64,000 bases of DNA from the NCBI GenBank assembly GCA_030442035.1, contig JAUJEA010000012.1, positions 62,001 through 126,000 of the forward strand, written 5' to 3'. The DNA is from Splendidivirga corallicola. Lineage in GTDB: Bacteria; Bacteroidota; Bacteroidia; Cytophagales; Cyclobacteriaceae. The position numbers and the translations under genes were made by a program. This document shows positions 51,101 through 60,100 of this stretch, piece after piece. Position 1 is the stretch's first letter, and each line of letters opens with the position of its first letter. The notes under the pieces are model-generated. The model was not told where the DNA came from. It saw only the letters and a list, made by a program, of their open reading frames with translations, and made no database searches.

Positions 51101-51771
51101 CGCAGATTGTTACCGTAGATCCGGTATCTTTTAATGCTGATAATGAAATAACCATAACTTTTGACGCAACATCAGCTGATGCTGCCGGCACACAAGGCCT
51201 GTTGAATTCCGATAAGGTTTATATGCATGCCGGTGTTATAACTGATAGCCCTAATGGAACGAGCTGGACGAACGTAATTGGAAATTGGGGTAGTGATGAT
51301 GGGGTTGGCCAAATGACTAAAGTGGAAGGGGAGACTAACAAATGGCAAATCACCTTGGTTCCGCGAAATTATTTCAATGTGCCATCCAATACACCTATAT
51401 ATCGTTTAGGGATGGTCTTTAGAAATGGCGATGGTAGCAGGGAAGGAAAAGGAAAAGACGGTACCGATATTTTTGTGGATGTTGAACAAATTGTGACTAG
51501 TATTGATCAGCAATTGAAACATACGTTAAACGTTTATCCTAATCCATCGAAGGGTAGGTTACATATTTCGCCGAGCAGAGAATATACGGGCCCTTTGCAA
51601 GTTCAACTAATTGATTTGAATGGTAAAGTGTTGAAAACCAAGGTAATTCTTGGTCGGCAAGCGAAGGAAAGTGAAGTTATTGATGTGTCGAATTTTGTGA
51701 ATGGTATCTACCTATTAAGTGTAATGGCCAATGATAAGAGGATTGTAAAAAAGGTTTTTATAGAGAATTAG
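48115..51771 (+). CDS. Giant secreted GH13 enzyme with three repeated starch-binding-like domains and T9SS tag
   Basis: 1218 residues. Signal peptide (LLATIIIFLATHQAIAQ). Residues about 20-165 form a beta domain with the pattern KVYIHSGLVTDSPNGTAWQH, VIGNWGEDDGVGQMSKVEGE and FRLAMVFRNADGS; the same domain recurs twice near the C-terminus (KVYMHSGVILDAPDGTTWEN, KVYMHAGVITDSPNGTSWTN). Next an Ig-like part and a CBM48-like E-set domain (AHLVLLAPGKEFVYVLGDFN), then GH13 catalytic regions: DMVLNHAFG, GFRFDLSKGF (nucleophile Asp), VILEHFADA (acid Glu), YMESHDEDRL. The last 80 residues are a type A T9SS sorting domain (LNVYPNPSKGRLHISPSREY, IYLLSVMANDKRIVKKVFIE). Probably a cell-surface or released pullulanase/amylase acting on starch or glycogen. 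Confidence 0.9.
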   Translation: MRTNLPLLATIIIFLATHQAIAQIVTISPGDADGEDLVKVIFDVSMGNAALVGATKVYIHSGLVTDSPNGTAWQHVIGNWGEDDGVGQMSKVEGETDKWEIDLDPSIRAYHQAPEGTNVFRLAMVFRNADGSKKGAGTPGSFEGGFVAGNGDIYIDLNVDEYINITAPDQELMFLTNGESFTIQAQTSNTATNLELQIDDGSGFSTITQWQNTDQVNHDYVPASSGQLQIKLVGEINGVQVETIKSLEVIIRDAVVIEALPGQLREGINYNINDPTRAHLVLLAPGKEFVYVLGDFNNWEISNDYLMKQTPDGEKFWLELTGLTSGQEYIFQYWVDGIIKIGDPYADKVADPYHDKFIPATVYPDLIAYTREADGLATVLQTGQMPYAWGVTEDTWQTPAKEDLVIYELLVRDFIGSHDYKDLADTLSYLKRLGVNAIELMPVMEFEGNDSWGYNPSYFLAPDKYYGTKNDLKAFIEKAHAEGFAVILDMVLNHAFGQNPMVCMYWDEVNNKPSTDSPWFNPDAKHPFNVGFDFNHESDYTRAFVDSVNRYWIEEYHFDGFRFDLSKGFTQKNNPNDVAAWSAFDQSRIDILSRMAQEIWSYAPSAYVILEHFADASEESVLTDQGMLVWNNVNYDYGDVLNGNTSNSFSRANALSKISYMESHDEDRLIFKMQRDGQELGTYDVQELDIALNRVKAAAAFFYTLPGPKMLWQFHELGYDIDIEFNGRTGVKPQVWGEGSLNYYKDEERQKLYKSLAAILQLTHEYEQVFDGGNIATDLMGDTRRISITHQDLDINIIGNFSLKLLDMNPVFSKTGTWYDFFSGEPLEVTETDASILLSPGEFHIYTDKQVFQPEPNLVEAFKPIVITEPGIFSASEQIKIIFDATQADPDGTAGLIGAEKVYMHSGVILDAPDGTTWENTIGNLGLDDGVGQMTKVAGETDKWEISFVPREYYGVAASQRIYRLAMCFRDANNTNVGKGKGGKVIFLSVEIDSDAQIVTVDPVSFNADNEITITFDATSADAAGTQGLLNSDKVYMHAGVITDSPNGTSWTNVIGNWGSDDGVGQMTKVEGETNKWQITLVPRNYFNVPSNTPIYRLGMVFRNGDGSREGKGKDGTDIFVDVEQIVTSIDQQLKHTLNVYPNPSKGRLHISPSREYTGPLQVQLIDLNGKVLKTKVILGRQAKESEVIDVSNFVNGIYLLSVMANDKRIVKKVFIEN

Positions 51772-51849
51772 TCTTTCAAAAAACCGCATTTGAAATCTGT
51801 TATATCCTCAAACAAATCATTTCTTTTCCTATCGGATACATAAGTCGTA

Positions 51850-51998
51850 TTGTGTTAAAGCCAATGTCATTAACTTAAGCCTTTCGAACAGAAGACGTCA
51901 TTCCTGCGTAAGCAGGAATCTCATTTTTAGAGGTTTAAGCCTGATTGAGATTCCTTATCAAGTAAGGAATGACGCTTAAGTCAATGGCATTGGTGTTA
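51850..51998. repeat. Dyad repeat related to R1
   Basis: 51862-51946 matches the middle of R1, including ATTCCTGCGTAAGCAGGAAT. Its flanks are inverted relative to each other: CCAATGTCATTAACTTAAGC on the left, GCTTAAGTCAATGGCATTGG on the right. The whole 150 bases can fold into one long hairpin and follows the amylase stop by 80 bases, so it may also end that transcript. Confidence 0.6.
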
Positions 51999-52051
51999 AA
52001 GTATTTAAGTGGAACACATGATGAAAGTTTTAAATCAAAATTGAATAGGCT

Positions 52052-52936
52052 TTAACCATCAAGTAAAGATCTCCATAAATAATAGGTACGATATCCCTTC
52101 CAGTTATGCCAGTGGCTGGTCAATTCTTTTACTTCCTCCAAATTTGGCTTTTTAGCAAGCTGCAATTGATTTTTTATGGCATTGTGTAAACCTACATCTT
52201 CAACAGGAAAACCCTCTTTAAAGCCAAAACAGCGCATCATGATATAATTGGCACTCCAATTTCCTATGCCTTTGATCTGTGTCAATTCATTCTTCATTTC
52301 CTCTGGACTAAGCTGTTGCAAGGACGCTTTATTCAGGTTCCCCGAAATGAATTTTTCGGCAACCCCTTTTAAATAATTCGTTTTCTGTTTTGAGAATTTC
52401 ATTGATTTAAAATCTTCGTCTTTCAACTCGAGGACCTTTTGTGGTTTCGGAAATAAATAAAAACGATCATCATTGTAATCCAAATATTCACCACAACGCT
52501 CTACCAGGTTCCTTTTGGTTTGATAGGCAAATTGAAGATTGATTTGTTGACCAATGATCGACCAACTGATAGCTTCAAAGAGATCAGGTATTTTGATCAA
52601 TCTTAAACCAAAATATTTTTTTGTTAAACCGTTAAGAATGATATCATTTTTTACCTCTTCATAAAACGATTCAAGGGGAGTGGCCAGATCAAACCATTCG
52701 CTGATAAAGCGTTTAATAAACTTTTGCATAGCAGGAGTTGGTGAAGTATTCAGAAACTCAATCAATAGGTTTTTATTTTCACCGGAACTCAGCCGTATCA
52801 GTACTTGCTTGCCCTCCATTTCAAAAAGCTTAAAAACCGATCCATTTTCCACCCTATGAAGATCCTCGAACTTTGACCTATTCAAATATCTCAGACATTC
52901 TTCATAATTGAATAATTCAGGCGTTTGTATTTCCAT
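52052..52936 (-). CDS. AlkA-like DNA-3-methyladenine glycosylase II
   Basis: 294 residues. N-terminal AlkA-type beta domain, then the HhH-GPD fold: DLFEAISWSIIGQQINLQFA, helix-hairpin-helix LTQIKGIGNWSANYIMMRCF and catalytic Asp in GFPVEDVGLHNAI. It should remove alkylated bases from DNA. The WHNWKGYRTYYLWRSL C-terminus is also typical. Single gene. Confidence 0.88.
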   Translation of the reverse strand: MEIQTPELFNYEECLRYLNRSKFEDLHRVENGSVFKLFEMEGKQVLIRLSSGENKNLLIEFLNTSPTPAMQKFIKRFISEWFDLATPLESFYEEVKNDIILNGLTKKYFGLRLIKIPDLFEAISWSIIGQQINLQFAYQTKRNLVERCGEYLDYNDDRFYLFPKPQKVLELKDEDFKSMKFSKQKTNYLKGVAEKFISGNLNKASLQQLSPEEMKNELTQIKGIGNWSANYIMMRCFGFKEGFPVEDVGLHNAIKNQLQLAKKPNLEEVKELTSHWHNWKGYRTYYLWRSLLDG

Positions 52937-53142
52937 GGACCTTAAGCGGATAGACCTCAGTTAATATACTATTCAAGTGTTTACGTGTCGATGTGTTGAG
53001 GTGTTTAAGAATGCTGTATTTGTATAAACCTCAAGGCATCTTTCTTATACTTTTGATATTTCAAAGATCATTTCAGGAACGACAGACCACCAAATTATAA
53101 GGACTAAACAACTCAAAATTCAAAACTCATAATTAAAAATAA
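52937..53142. other. Short spacer with AT-rich repeats
   Basis: No gene. 53110-53140 (ACTCAAAATTCAAAACTCAT) belongs to the AT-rich repeat family. Confidence 0.3.
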
Positions 53143-53988
53143 TCATCGCCTATAAGTACCATCAGGCAAAACGGTCGGTAGGTTATATTGAGGATCAGTC
53201 AGCAGATCGTGGATAGCTACATCTTTGCTTTTTACCAACGCAGCTGTGTTGAGATCCCATTCCTGTTGAATTTCATTTAATCTATTCTCCTGAGCACCCA
53301 ATATGGATGTCAATGCCCAATAAATGTATTCTGTAGCCATGCATTCATAGTTACATGTTGTATCATCATAAGTATACCAGGCTTCAGCGGGATAAGGATT
53401 GGGTATTGTGGTAAATTGCCCACCGCGAGCAATGTCCATGGCTTTGGTAAGCGTGGTACCGGCACCTTCACCAAATATGGAAGGGTAGGCATTGGCTAAA
53501 CCGGCATGTGTAATAATATGAAGTACCTCTTCCAATGCTGCATCAAATTCACCGGTTTGGTTATTAGCATGCCAGGAAGGGTTTGTTTCGTCATTTCCTA
53601 AATCTTGCCCCTCCATGCCGTTTGGAGGATTAAGATTGTCCAGATCTGAATCATTTTTCCACATTACCATAAAGGCTTTGGAGGCGATCATGGCATCCAG
53701 GATTTTTTGATTATCGACCGTGCCATTTTCATCATTATCAAGATATTGAGCCATAACATTGGCTGCATGCAATAATTTGTCGTCTGCTACCGCTGCCACA
53801 GCATATATGGGTATACCGAATACTTCCACTTTCCTGTTAAAGGAATTAAAACCACTGTCTTTGTTAGCCACAATGGTGAAATTCGGATCATTACCGGGGC
53901 TAATAGGTGTTGATGTTGTATTCTCATCTTTTTTACAGGATGACGAAAAGAACAAAATGGAAACGATGATTAAAATTGATTTCTTCAT
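53143..53988 (-). CDS. Lipoprotein of unknown function, paired with a dioxygenase-like lipoprotein
   Basis: 281 residues. Lipobox SILFFSSSC with Cys at residue 18. NGTVDNQKI in YLDNDENGTVDNQKILDAMI resembles an EF-hand calcium loop. The segment ALEEVLHIITHAGLANAYP with EExxH/HxxxH spacing could bind a metal, and FGEGAGTTLTKAMDIARGGQ follows. No family recognised. It starts three bases after the stop of the intradiol-dioxygenase-like gene on the same strand, so both belong to one operon. Confidence 0.65.
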   Translation of the reverse strand: MKKSILIIVSILFFSSSCKKDENTTSTPISPGNDPNFTIVANKDSGFNSFNRKVEVFGIPIYAVAAVADDKLLHAANVMAQYLDNDENGTVDNQKILDAMIASKAFMVMWKNDSDLDNLNPPNGMEGQDLGNDETNPSWHANNQTGEFDAALEEVLHIITHAGLANAYPSIFGEGAGTTLTKAMDIARGGQFTTIPNPYPAEAWYTYDDTTCNYECMATEYIYWALTSILGAQENRLNEIQQEWDLNTAALVKSKDVAIHDLLTDPQYNLPTVLPDGTYRR

Positions 53989-53990
53989 AT

Positions 53991-54623
53991 TTAACTTTTT
54001 TTAATATTGAAATTAACTATACCTACCTGCGTGCCGCTTCCGTTATCTTGAAATGAAATAATTCTGCAATCGCCTGCATTTTGCGAAAGAGGATCTTCCT
54101 GGATCCTGGCATCTCCCAAAAAATAACTTTGCGTAACCAAAATATCATGGTCTGAAGCACTGATACGATAGTGAATATGTCTGGCGCGTCCGCCATATAA
54201 ACCTGGCAGTATGCTTTGGAAACTGTATGAACCATCACCCGGGGTAAGCACAAATCCTCTCAATGTAATTTGTGAAGCTTCATAGTCGCTTACATCACCA
54301 CTACCTTCAGGGTGGTACCTTCCCCCGGAATCAGCGTGCCAGATCTCTATTTTAGCATTTTCTATAGGGTTGGAGGCTCCCTCACCGCTAAAGACCTTAC
54401 CGCTTACCATCATGGGTGTGCCAGGTAAATTCTGTGTATTGAGATTCACAATATTGGAGGAACCAGCAACGAAAAACGGTCCCAGATCATCAGGCCCGGT
54501 TAGTTTACAATCTTCAGCGGGCCTTTGTTCATTGTCTTTTTTGCAGCCTGATAATCCGGTTAGTACCATCCCACCGTACAATGTAGAGTGACCAACCCTT
54601 TTTAAGAATTCTTTACGTTTCAT
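53991..54623 (-). CDS. Intradiol ring-cleavage dioxygenase-like lipoprotein
   Basis: 210 residues from ATG 54623 (a further ATG directly upstream is possible). Exported with lipobox TGLSGC. The intradiol dioxygenase/protocatechuate 3,4-dioxygenase beta fold: GPFFVAGSSN, ENAKIEIWHADSGGRYHPEG, GFVLTPGDGSYSFQSILPGL, and the iron site GLYGGRARHIHYRIS with Tyr and the His-x-His pair; the Tyr of GGRYH is the other likely ligand. Extracytoplasmic members of this family exist in Bacteroidota, with unknown substrates. Followed by the 281-aa lipoprotein. Confidence 0.8.
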   Translation of the reverse strand: MKRKEFLKRVGHSTLYGGMVLTGLSGCKKDNEQRPAEDCKLTGPDDLGPFFVAGSSNIVNLNTQNLPGTPMMVSGKVFSGEGASNPIENAKIEIWHADSGGRYHPEGSGDVSDYEASQITLRGFVLTPGDGSYSFQSILPGLYGGRARHIHYRISASDHDILVTQSYFLGDARIQEDPLSQNAGDCRIISFQDNGSGTQVGIVNFNIKKS

Positions 54624-54859
54624 CATATGCTCTTTTACTTATCTATTCTTAAAATATCTACATTCAAATCTGAAGATGCCCTATCAATGGCCCAGTTTGA
54701 ACCTCGGAATAATCATTGTAACTTCTCAATTTTTAAAGAAAACCTTGAAGGATATTAAATTGTGTTCTTCCGAAATTGTTAAGTGATGAATGATCAAATA
54801 ACCCGATTAATCCCGGACTTATTTTACAAAAATGACTTCAAAGAGTCTATTTGCGTCTA

Positions 54860-55954
54860 TTAGGACTTATTGGATAAGTATTCCCTGGGTGTGATGCCTT
54901 CGAGTTCCTTGAATGCTTTATAAAATGTAGACTTTGAAGAGAATCCGGCATTTTGTGCAATGCCCAGGATGCTCAGATTTTTTGAATCCTCCAGGGCTGC
55001 CAAACGTTTGAACTCAGCGATCCTGAAAGTATTGATATAGGTATAATAATTCGTTTGGGTGCATGTATTGATCAGATAGGAAAGCTTCTTTTCACTGATA
55101 TCCATGGCTTCAGATAAAACTCTCAAACTGAGATCCGCATTTGTATATAGCTTTCCGTCATTGACCTCCCCATTAATTCTTTCGAATAATGATTTCTCTT
55201 CTGTGGTTGGAATTTTTTCAATGGAGTCTTCCTTAGGCCTTTTGACTTCAACTTCATTTCTTATGAATTCACCCGAGAACAATTCCTGTTGTGTAAAACC
55301 GTTGTAAGCTACCCAGTAGATCAGAAAACCGGTTAAGAGGGTAGAGGTGATGGATAGTAAACTTCCGAAACGCTCCATTTCACTAAACAAAAGTAAATCT
55401 TCTGAGATCCAGATCACCTGAAATAAAAGGAAGATCACAATGATCGTGTATAACCATTTAATGAGCTTGTGTTCAGTGCTTGAATAATAATCCAGCACTC
55501 TATGACCATGCGATTTTATAATATTGATCATCCAGAATAATAGCGCAGCGTTGAAAGCATATTCGAATTGCCGTAAATAAATATGATCGTGAACAGAAGC
55601 TAAATTGATAACTATACCGGGAAGGAAAAGCAGATACCATTTTTTATTGATCTCTTTGTTGATCGTAAATACTATGTAGAAAAGCAATAAGGGCAATGTA
55701 AAGAGGCTGGAAGTAAATGGGAAATCCAAATTTGTTTGGTTAAGTTCATTGATAGCATCAATGATCGGTGAGACGATCTCGATCGCCAGGCTGAATAAAA
55801 AAATACCCAGAAAAATGTTGGCCCTTCTGTTATTGAATTTCCTGGTGAGGAATAACAGGCCTAGCATTACCGCCAAGGAACATGAAACAATTTCCAGCAA
55901 AGTGATGGGGGAAACTTTAAAAATCATACTGACTCCATCATTCGAAACAATCAA
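54860..55954 (-). CDS. Membrane-bound AraC family regulator
   Basis: 364 residues; ATG 55927 is an alternative start. Six or seven membrane helices in the first 230 residues (LEIVSCSLAVMLGLLFL, IFLGIFLFSLAIEIVSPIID, LFTLPLLLFYIVFTI, LLFWMINII, LYTIIVIFLLFQVIWI, LTGFLIYWVAYNGF), then a charged linker and the C-terminal AraC double helix-turn-helix (LSLRVLSEAMDISEKKLSYL, LGIAQNAGFSSKSTFYKAFK, EGITPREYL). It resembles 7TM AraC regulators of Bacteroidota, which sense something at the membrane. Its target may be the dioxygenase-like operon downstream. Confidence 0.87.
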   Translation of the reverse strand: MIVSNDGVSMIFKVSPITLLEIVSCSLAVMLGLLFLTRKFNNRRANIFLGIFLFSLAIEIVSPIIDAINELNQTNLDFPFTSSLFTLPLLLFYIVFTINKEINKKWYLLFLPGIVINLASVHDHIYLRQFEYAFNAALLFWMINIIKSHGHRVLDYYSSTEHKLIKWLYTIIVIFLLFQVIWISEDLLLFSEMERFGSLLSITSTLLTGFLIYWVAYNGFTQQELFSGEFIRNEVEVKRPKEDSIEKIPTTEEKSLFERINGEVNDGKLYTNADLSLRVLSEAMDISEKKLSYLINTCTQTNYYTYINTFRIAEFKRLAALEDSKNLSILGIAQNAGFSSKSTFYKAFKELEGITPREYLSNKS

Positions 55955-56106
55955 TTTGCTTGCTATTTATTTTCTGAATATACATTAAAATCATATATTT
56001 TATGATAGTTCCATGTTACATTAGATAATGGTGTTATAACCATGGAAACAACAAATAATAAATATTAAAATAGGTTTTTTTTGAATTGTTTTAGGAATGA
56101 ATACAC

Positions 56107-57051
56107 ATGGTAAATAAGGAAATAAGGCATATAGATACCCTAAGAGTTGAAGGAAGCCTAAGAAATCATGATAATATTAGTGGTATCGTCTATACCAAAG
56201 GCTTTATCATTGTTGGAAGCGATGAGGGGGCAGAAGTGCAAATTATCAGGAAGCGTCGAGAAGATTACGAAGTAGTTGACCAGGGCATTGCTTTTGGATC
56301 GAGGAAAGATGAGGTCGACATCGAAAGTATCGCAAATGAAGGAGATGTGTATTACGTATTAGGCTCGCATGCGGCAAAGAGAAAGAAAGTTCGTCCGCTG
56401 AAGAAGACCTATGCTGAAAACCGGAAACGCCTCACCGAAGTCGTTCCATCCGGTAATGATCGAAACCAGCTAATGCGATTTAGATTAGGTACAGATGGTA
56501 GCCTGAAAAGCAAGATAGAGCGATTTGATATCACTTCTATCCTTGATCGCGATGTGGTATTAAGTGTTTTTAAAGACATACCAAGTAAAGAAAATGGCAT
56601 TGATATAGAAGGATTGGCGGTATATGAAGAAACATTGTTTTTCGGTTTTCGGGGACCCGTTATCAGAGGTAATTATGTGCCCATTTTGATTGCTAAACTG
56701 GATAATCTATCAAATTATGAAATACGCTATATCAACCTCAATGGGTTAGGAGTTCGAGATATGGCACGTGTGGAAAATGGATTCCTCATCATTGCAGGCC
56801 CGGTGAGCGATATGCAAAGCAGCTTTCATATTTATTATTGGGATGGTGAAGATGGCATTCCCGGAAATGACAGGGAATTCACACCAGCGCAGTCTTTAGG
56901 TAAGATACCAGTACCAGGTGATAGCAAGGCTGAAGGACTTACAATACTTGAAGAAACAAATACACACTACGATGTTATAATCGTTTATGATGGGATCGAC
57001 CTGAACCAGTTGAACGTGTATAGAATTGAAAAGAAATTCCTTAATTTTTAA
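56107..57051 (+). CDS. DUF3616 domain protein
   Basis: 314 residues, no signal peptide. DUF3616 pattern over most of the length: NISGIVYTKGFIIVGSDEGA, DVDIESIANEGDVYYVLGSH, the IDIEGLAVYEETLFFGFRGP core, IRYINLNGLGVRDMARVENG, and AEGLTILEETN. It looks like a beta-propeller-type fold. Function unknown. Convergent with the 57109-60477 gene. Confidence 0.85.
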   Translation: MVNKEIRHIDTLRVEGSLRNHDNISGIVYTKGFIIVGSDEGAEVQIIRKRREDYEVVDQGIAFGSRKDEVDIESIANEGDVYYVLGSHAAKRKKVRPLKKTYAENRKRLTEVVPSGNDRNQLMRFRLGTDGSLKSKIERFDITSILDRDVVLSVFKDIPSKENGIDIEGLAVYEETLFFGFRGPVIRGNYVPILIAKLDNLSNYEIRYINLNGLGVRDMARVENGFLIIAGPVSDMQSSFHIYYWDGEDGIPGNDREFTPAQSLGKIPVPGDSKAEGLTILEETNTHYDVIIVYDGIDLNQLNVYRIEKKFLNF

Positions 57052-57108
57052 GCATCTAACAGATTATCAAAAATTAAGGAACTTCTTTGGATTATAGATG
57101 TCTCTTAT

Positions 57109-60100
57109 TTATTGTACGTCAAATCTAATATCCGATACACCAAATAAAATGTTCTGAGTATCCTCTTCACTGGCACCAACAATGTAAATGTCCTGATAGT
57201 CATTGACGGATTCAATATTGATGGTAGAGGCTTTGATACTTCCCTGGCCATCCACTGTTTGAGAACCGATTAGCTTACCGTCAGGGGAGCCTATGCGGAT
57301 TTCAATTTTTCCGGTTTTGGCATTTTGGTTTTTACCCAGACCAAGTGTTAGCGATTTAATGCCCGTAAGATCCAGATGCTCAAAAGTGAGATAGGAACCA
57401 TGCTTTAGGCCTACGGTTTTTTTATTATCAACAATAAAATTGTTGGTTTTGAACTTATCAGCGGCCTGTGAGGCGGCTATTTCATTGAACCTTAACATAG
57501 TGGTCTTCTCAGAGGTCAAAGGCCCTATAACATCGCCTCCTTTATCTCGGTAAGCAGCGTGAATAAAATAGGCACCACGATTTTTTGTTTTAAGGTGCTC
57601 ATTAGTTGTATAAGATCCCTCCGTTGGATATTTTGATTGCTGCTGAGATGGTTTGAGTGAGAGGATGTATTTCACAATCTCCTTCGCCTCATTTTGAGAG
57701 ATTTGAGGGTGTGCTGCCATAGCCTGCTCTCCCCAAACACCTCCACCACCTGAAATGATCTTATCGGCAAGATATGCTATACTACCATCTTTACCGGCGT
57801 ATTTCTCTGCCACTTGCATGTACGAGGGCCCGATTGACTTTTCATCTGTTTTGTGACAAGCCTTACAATCACTGCCATCTATTAAAGTTTTTCCTACGCC
57901 TGATATCGTTGGTTCTTCTTTTATCTGATGTCCTTGCGCCACCAATGTCTTATCATAGCCCTGATCCAGGTAATTGAAGTCTACCAATATATCTTTGACT
58001 TCAATACCATTTCCAAGGCTGCCATCCTCCTTATCCGCAACTTCTATATTGTATTGGAGTTTTCGGTTGTTCCAGTAGAAGCTTCGATTTCCCTGAATAT
58101 TAATGGCAATTTCAGAAGGCTCATTGCCCACTTTGATGTCAATTTCTCTGGTTGTAACATTTCCGGCTGCATCCGTAACTCTTAATCTTGTTTTATGGAT
58201 ACCCGGTTCATTGAATGTAAAACTTGTGTTTTTTTCCTTAACCAATTCACCACCGGCAACAAATTTCCATTCGTAGCTCAATGCATCATTATCATAATCA
58301 ATTGTACCCTCCGCTGAAAAATTTACCGACAACGGTGCGGAACCAATTGTTTTATCTGCTGATAATTCAACGATAGGAGGCCTATTACCGTCATTATATT
58401 CAATTCTGCATAATCTGGCGTCCTTATTTTGAGTAAACCAACCGGTACCGTACTCTAATAAATACATGTTTCCGTTAGGCCCCATTTCCAGATCAATCGG
58501 ATTGTTGAATTCCGTATTTGGCATGAATGGCTCCAGTTTTTCCAACTCATTGTTTTCATTAAAAGTGACCACAATGATCCAACCTCGCATCCACTCATAA
58601 ATGAATAATTTATTATTGAAATAGGAGGGAAAGGATTCCTTTGACCCTGGATACATGTCGCTATAGAAAACAGGGCCTGCCATCGGGTTTTTACCCCCTG
58701 TTTTCACAATAGGAAACTCTCCTGACTTATCGTATGAATACCAAATAAGTGATTTCTGAGAAGGAGGGAGTTCCCGTAATCCGGTATTGAAGGGAGAATC
58801 ATTGATGGGAGCTTTCGGGTTAAAATAATCTCCAACTTCCTTGGTGGCAAAATTATAGTCTGCATAGGCCTGATTGTTCCCACGGAAATAAGGCCACCCA
58901 TAAAATCCGGCAACTTCCGCACGGTTGATCTCATCCAATCCCTTTGGGCCACGTGTTTCACTATCTTTTCCGGCATCCGGTCCAACATCTCCCCAGTATA
59001 ACACACCTGTTTTTTTATCCACAGAGATCCGGTATGGATTTCTACATCCCATCACAAAGATCTCCGGACGTGTATTCGGTGTTCCTTCAGGAAATAAATT
59101 TCCTTCGGGTATTGTATAGGTACCGTCCGGCTCAGGATGTATTCTAAGGATTTTACCTCTGAGATCGTTTGTGTTGGCAGAAGACTTCTGAGCATCCCAT
59201 GGTCCTCTTCCGGGCCTTTCATCAATAGGCGCATAACCATCTGATTCGAATGGATTGGTGTCATCTCCGGTAGAAAGGTATAAGTTACCCGAAGGATCAA
59301 AAGCCATGGAACCTCCTGTATGACAACATTCATCGCGCTGAACCGGAACCTCGAGCATGACAATTTCACTCTCCAAAATCAATGAATCTCCGATCATCTC
59401 GAATCTCGACAGGTGTTGTTTCGGTTCATCTCCAGGAGGAGAGTAAAAGATATATACCCAATTGTTTTGCTCATAATTGGGATCCAGGGCTAAACCCATC
59501 ATCCCATCTTCCTGTTCATGATAGACATCGAAATCAGCAATGACAAATGTTGAATCCAGATCAGGTTTATAGAGTTTAACCTTTCCTTTTCTTTCAATAA
59601 ATAATATACGTTCATCATTGAAAACAGCCATTTCTGTTGGCTCATTGAGATTAAAATCCAGTACTACCTTGGTGAAACGATTTTCCTCGGGAACTCTTTG
59701 CGAATGAGCTTTGGAATAATCAAGTAATTTATTTTCACCAATGGCCCATTGAATGCCTCCAAGGAGATGTTTTAGAAAAAGTGAATCCTCATATGATTCC
59801 TTGGTATGACCTAAAGCAGTATAAAATGCTCTTCCTCCATCATATTCATGATACCATGCCATAGGATGATGTTCACCATTGGCACCTCCCTCATAGGAGT
59901 TCTCATCAATGGTTATCAGAACGTTAACATCAAGATTGAGAGATTTGAAATTATACCACTCATCAAAACGTTTCCATTGGTCCGGAAGAAACTCCGTGGA
60001 GATATGGTTTTTGTCTACCACATTTAAGATGGCATCCTGTTGGCGTGGGTGGCTTGCAAAATATCCACCAACAAGCTTATTGTACCAGGGCCAATGATAC

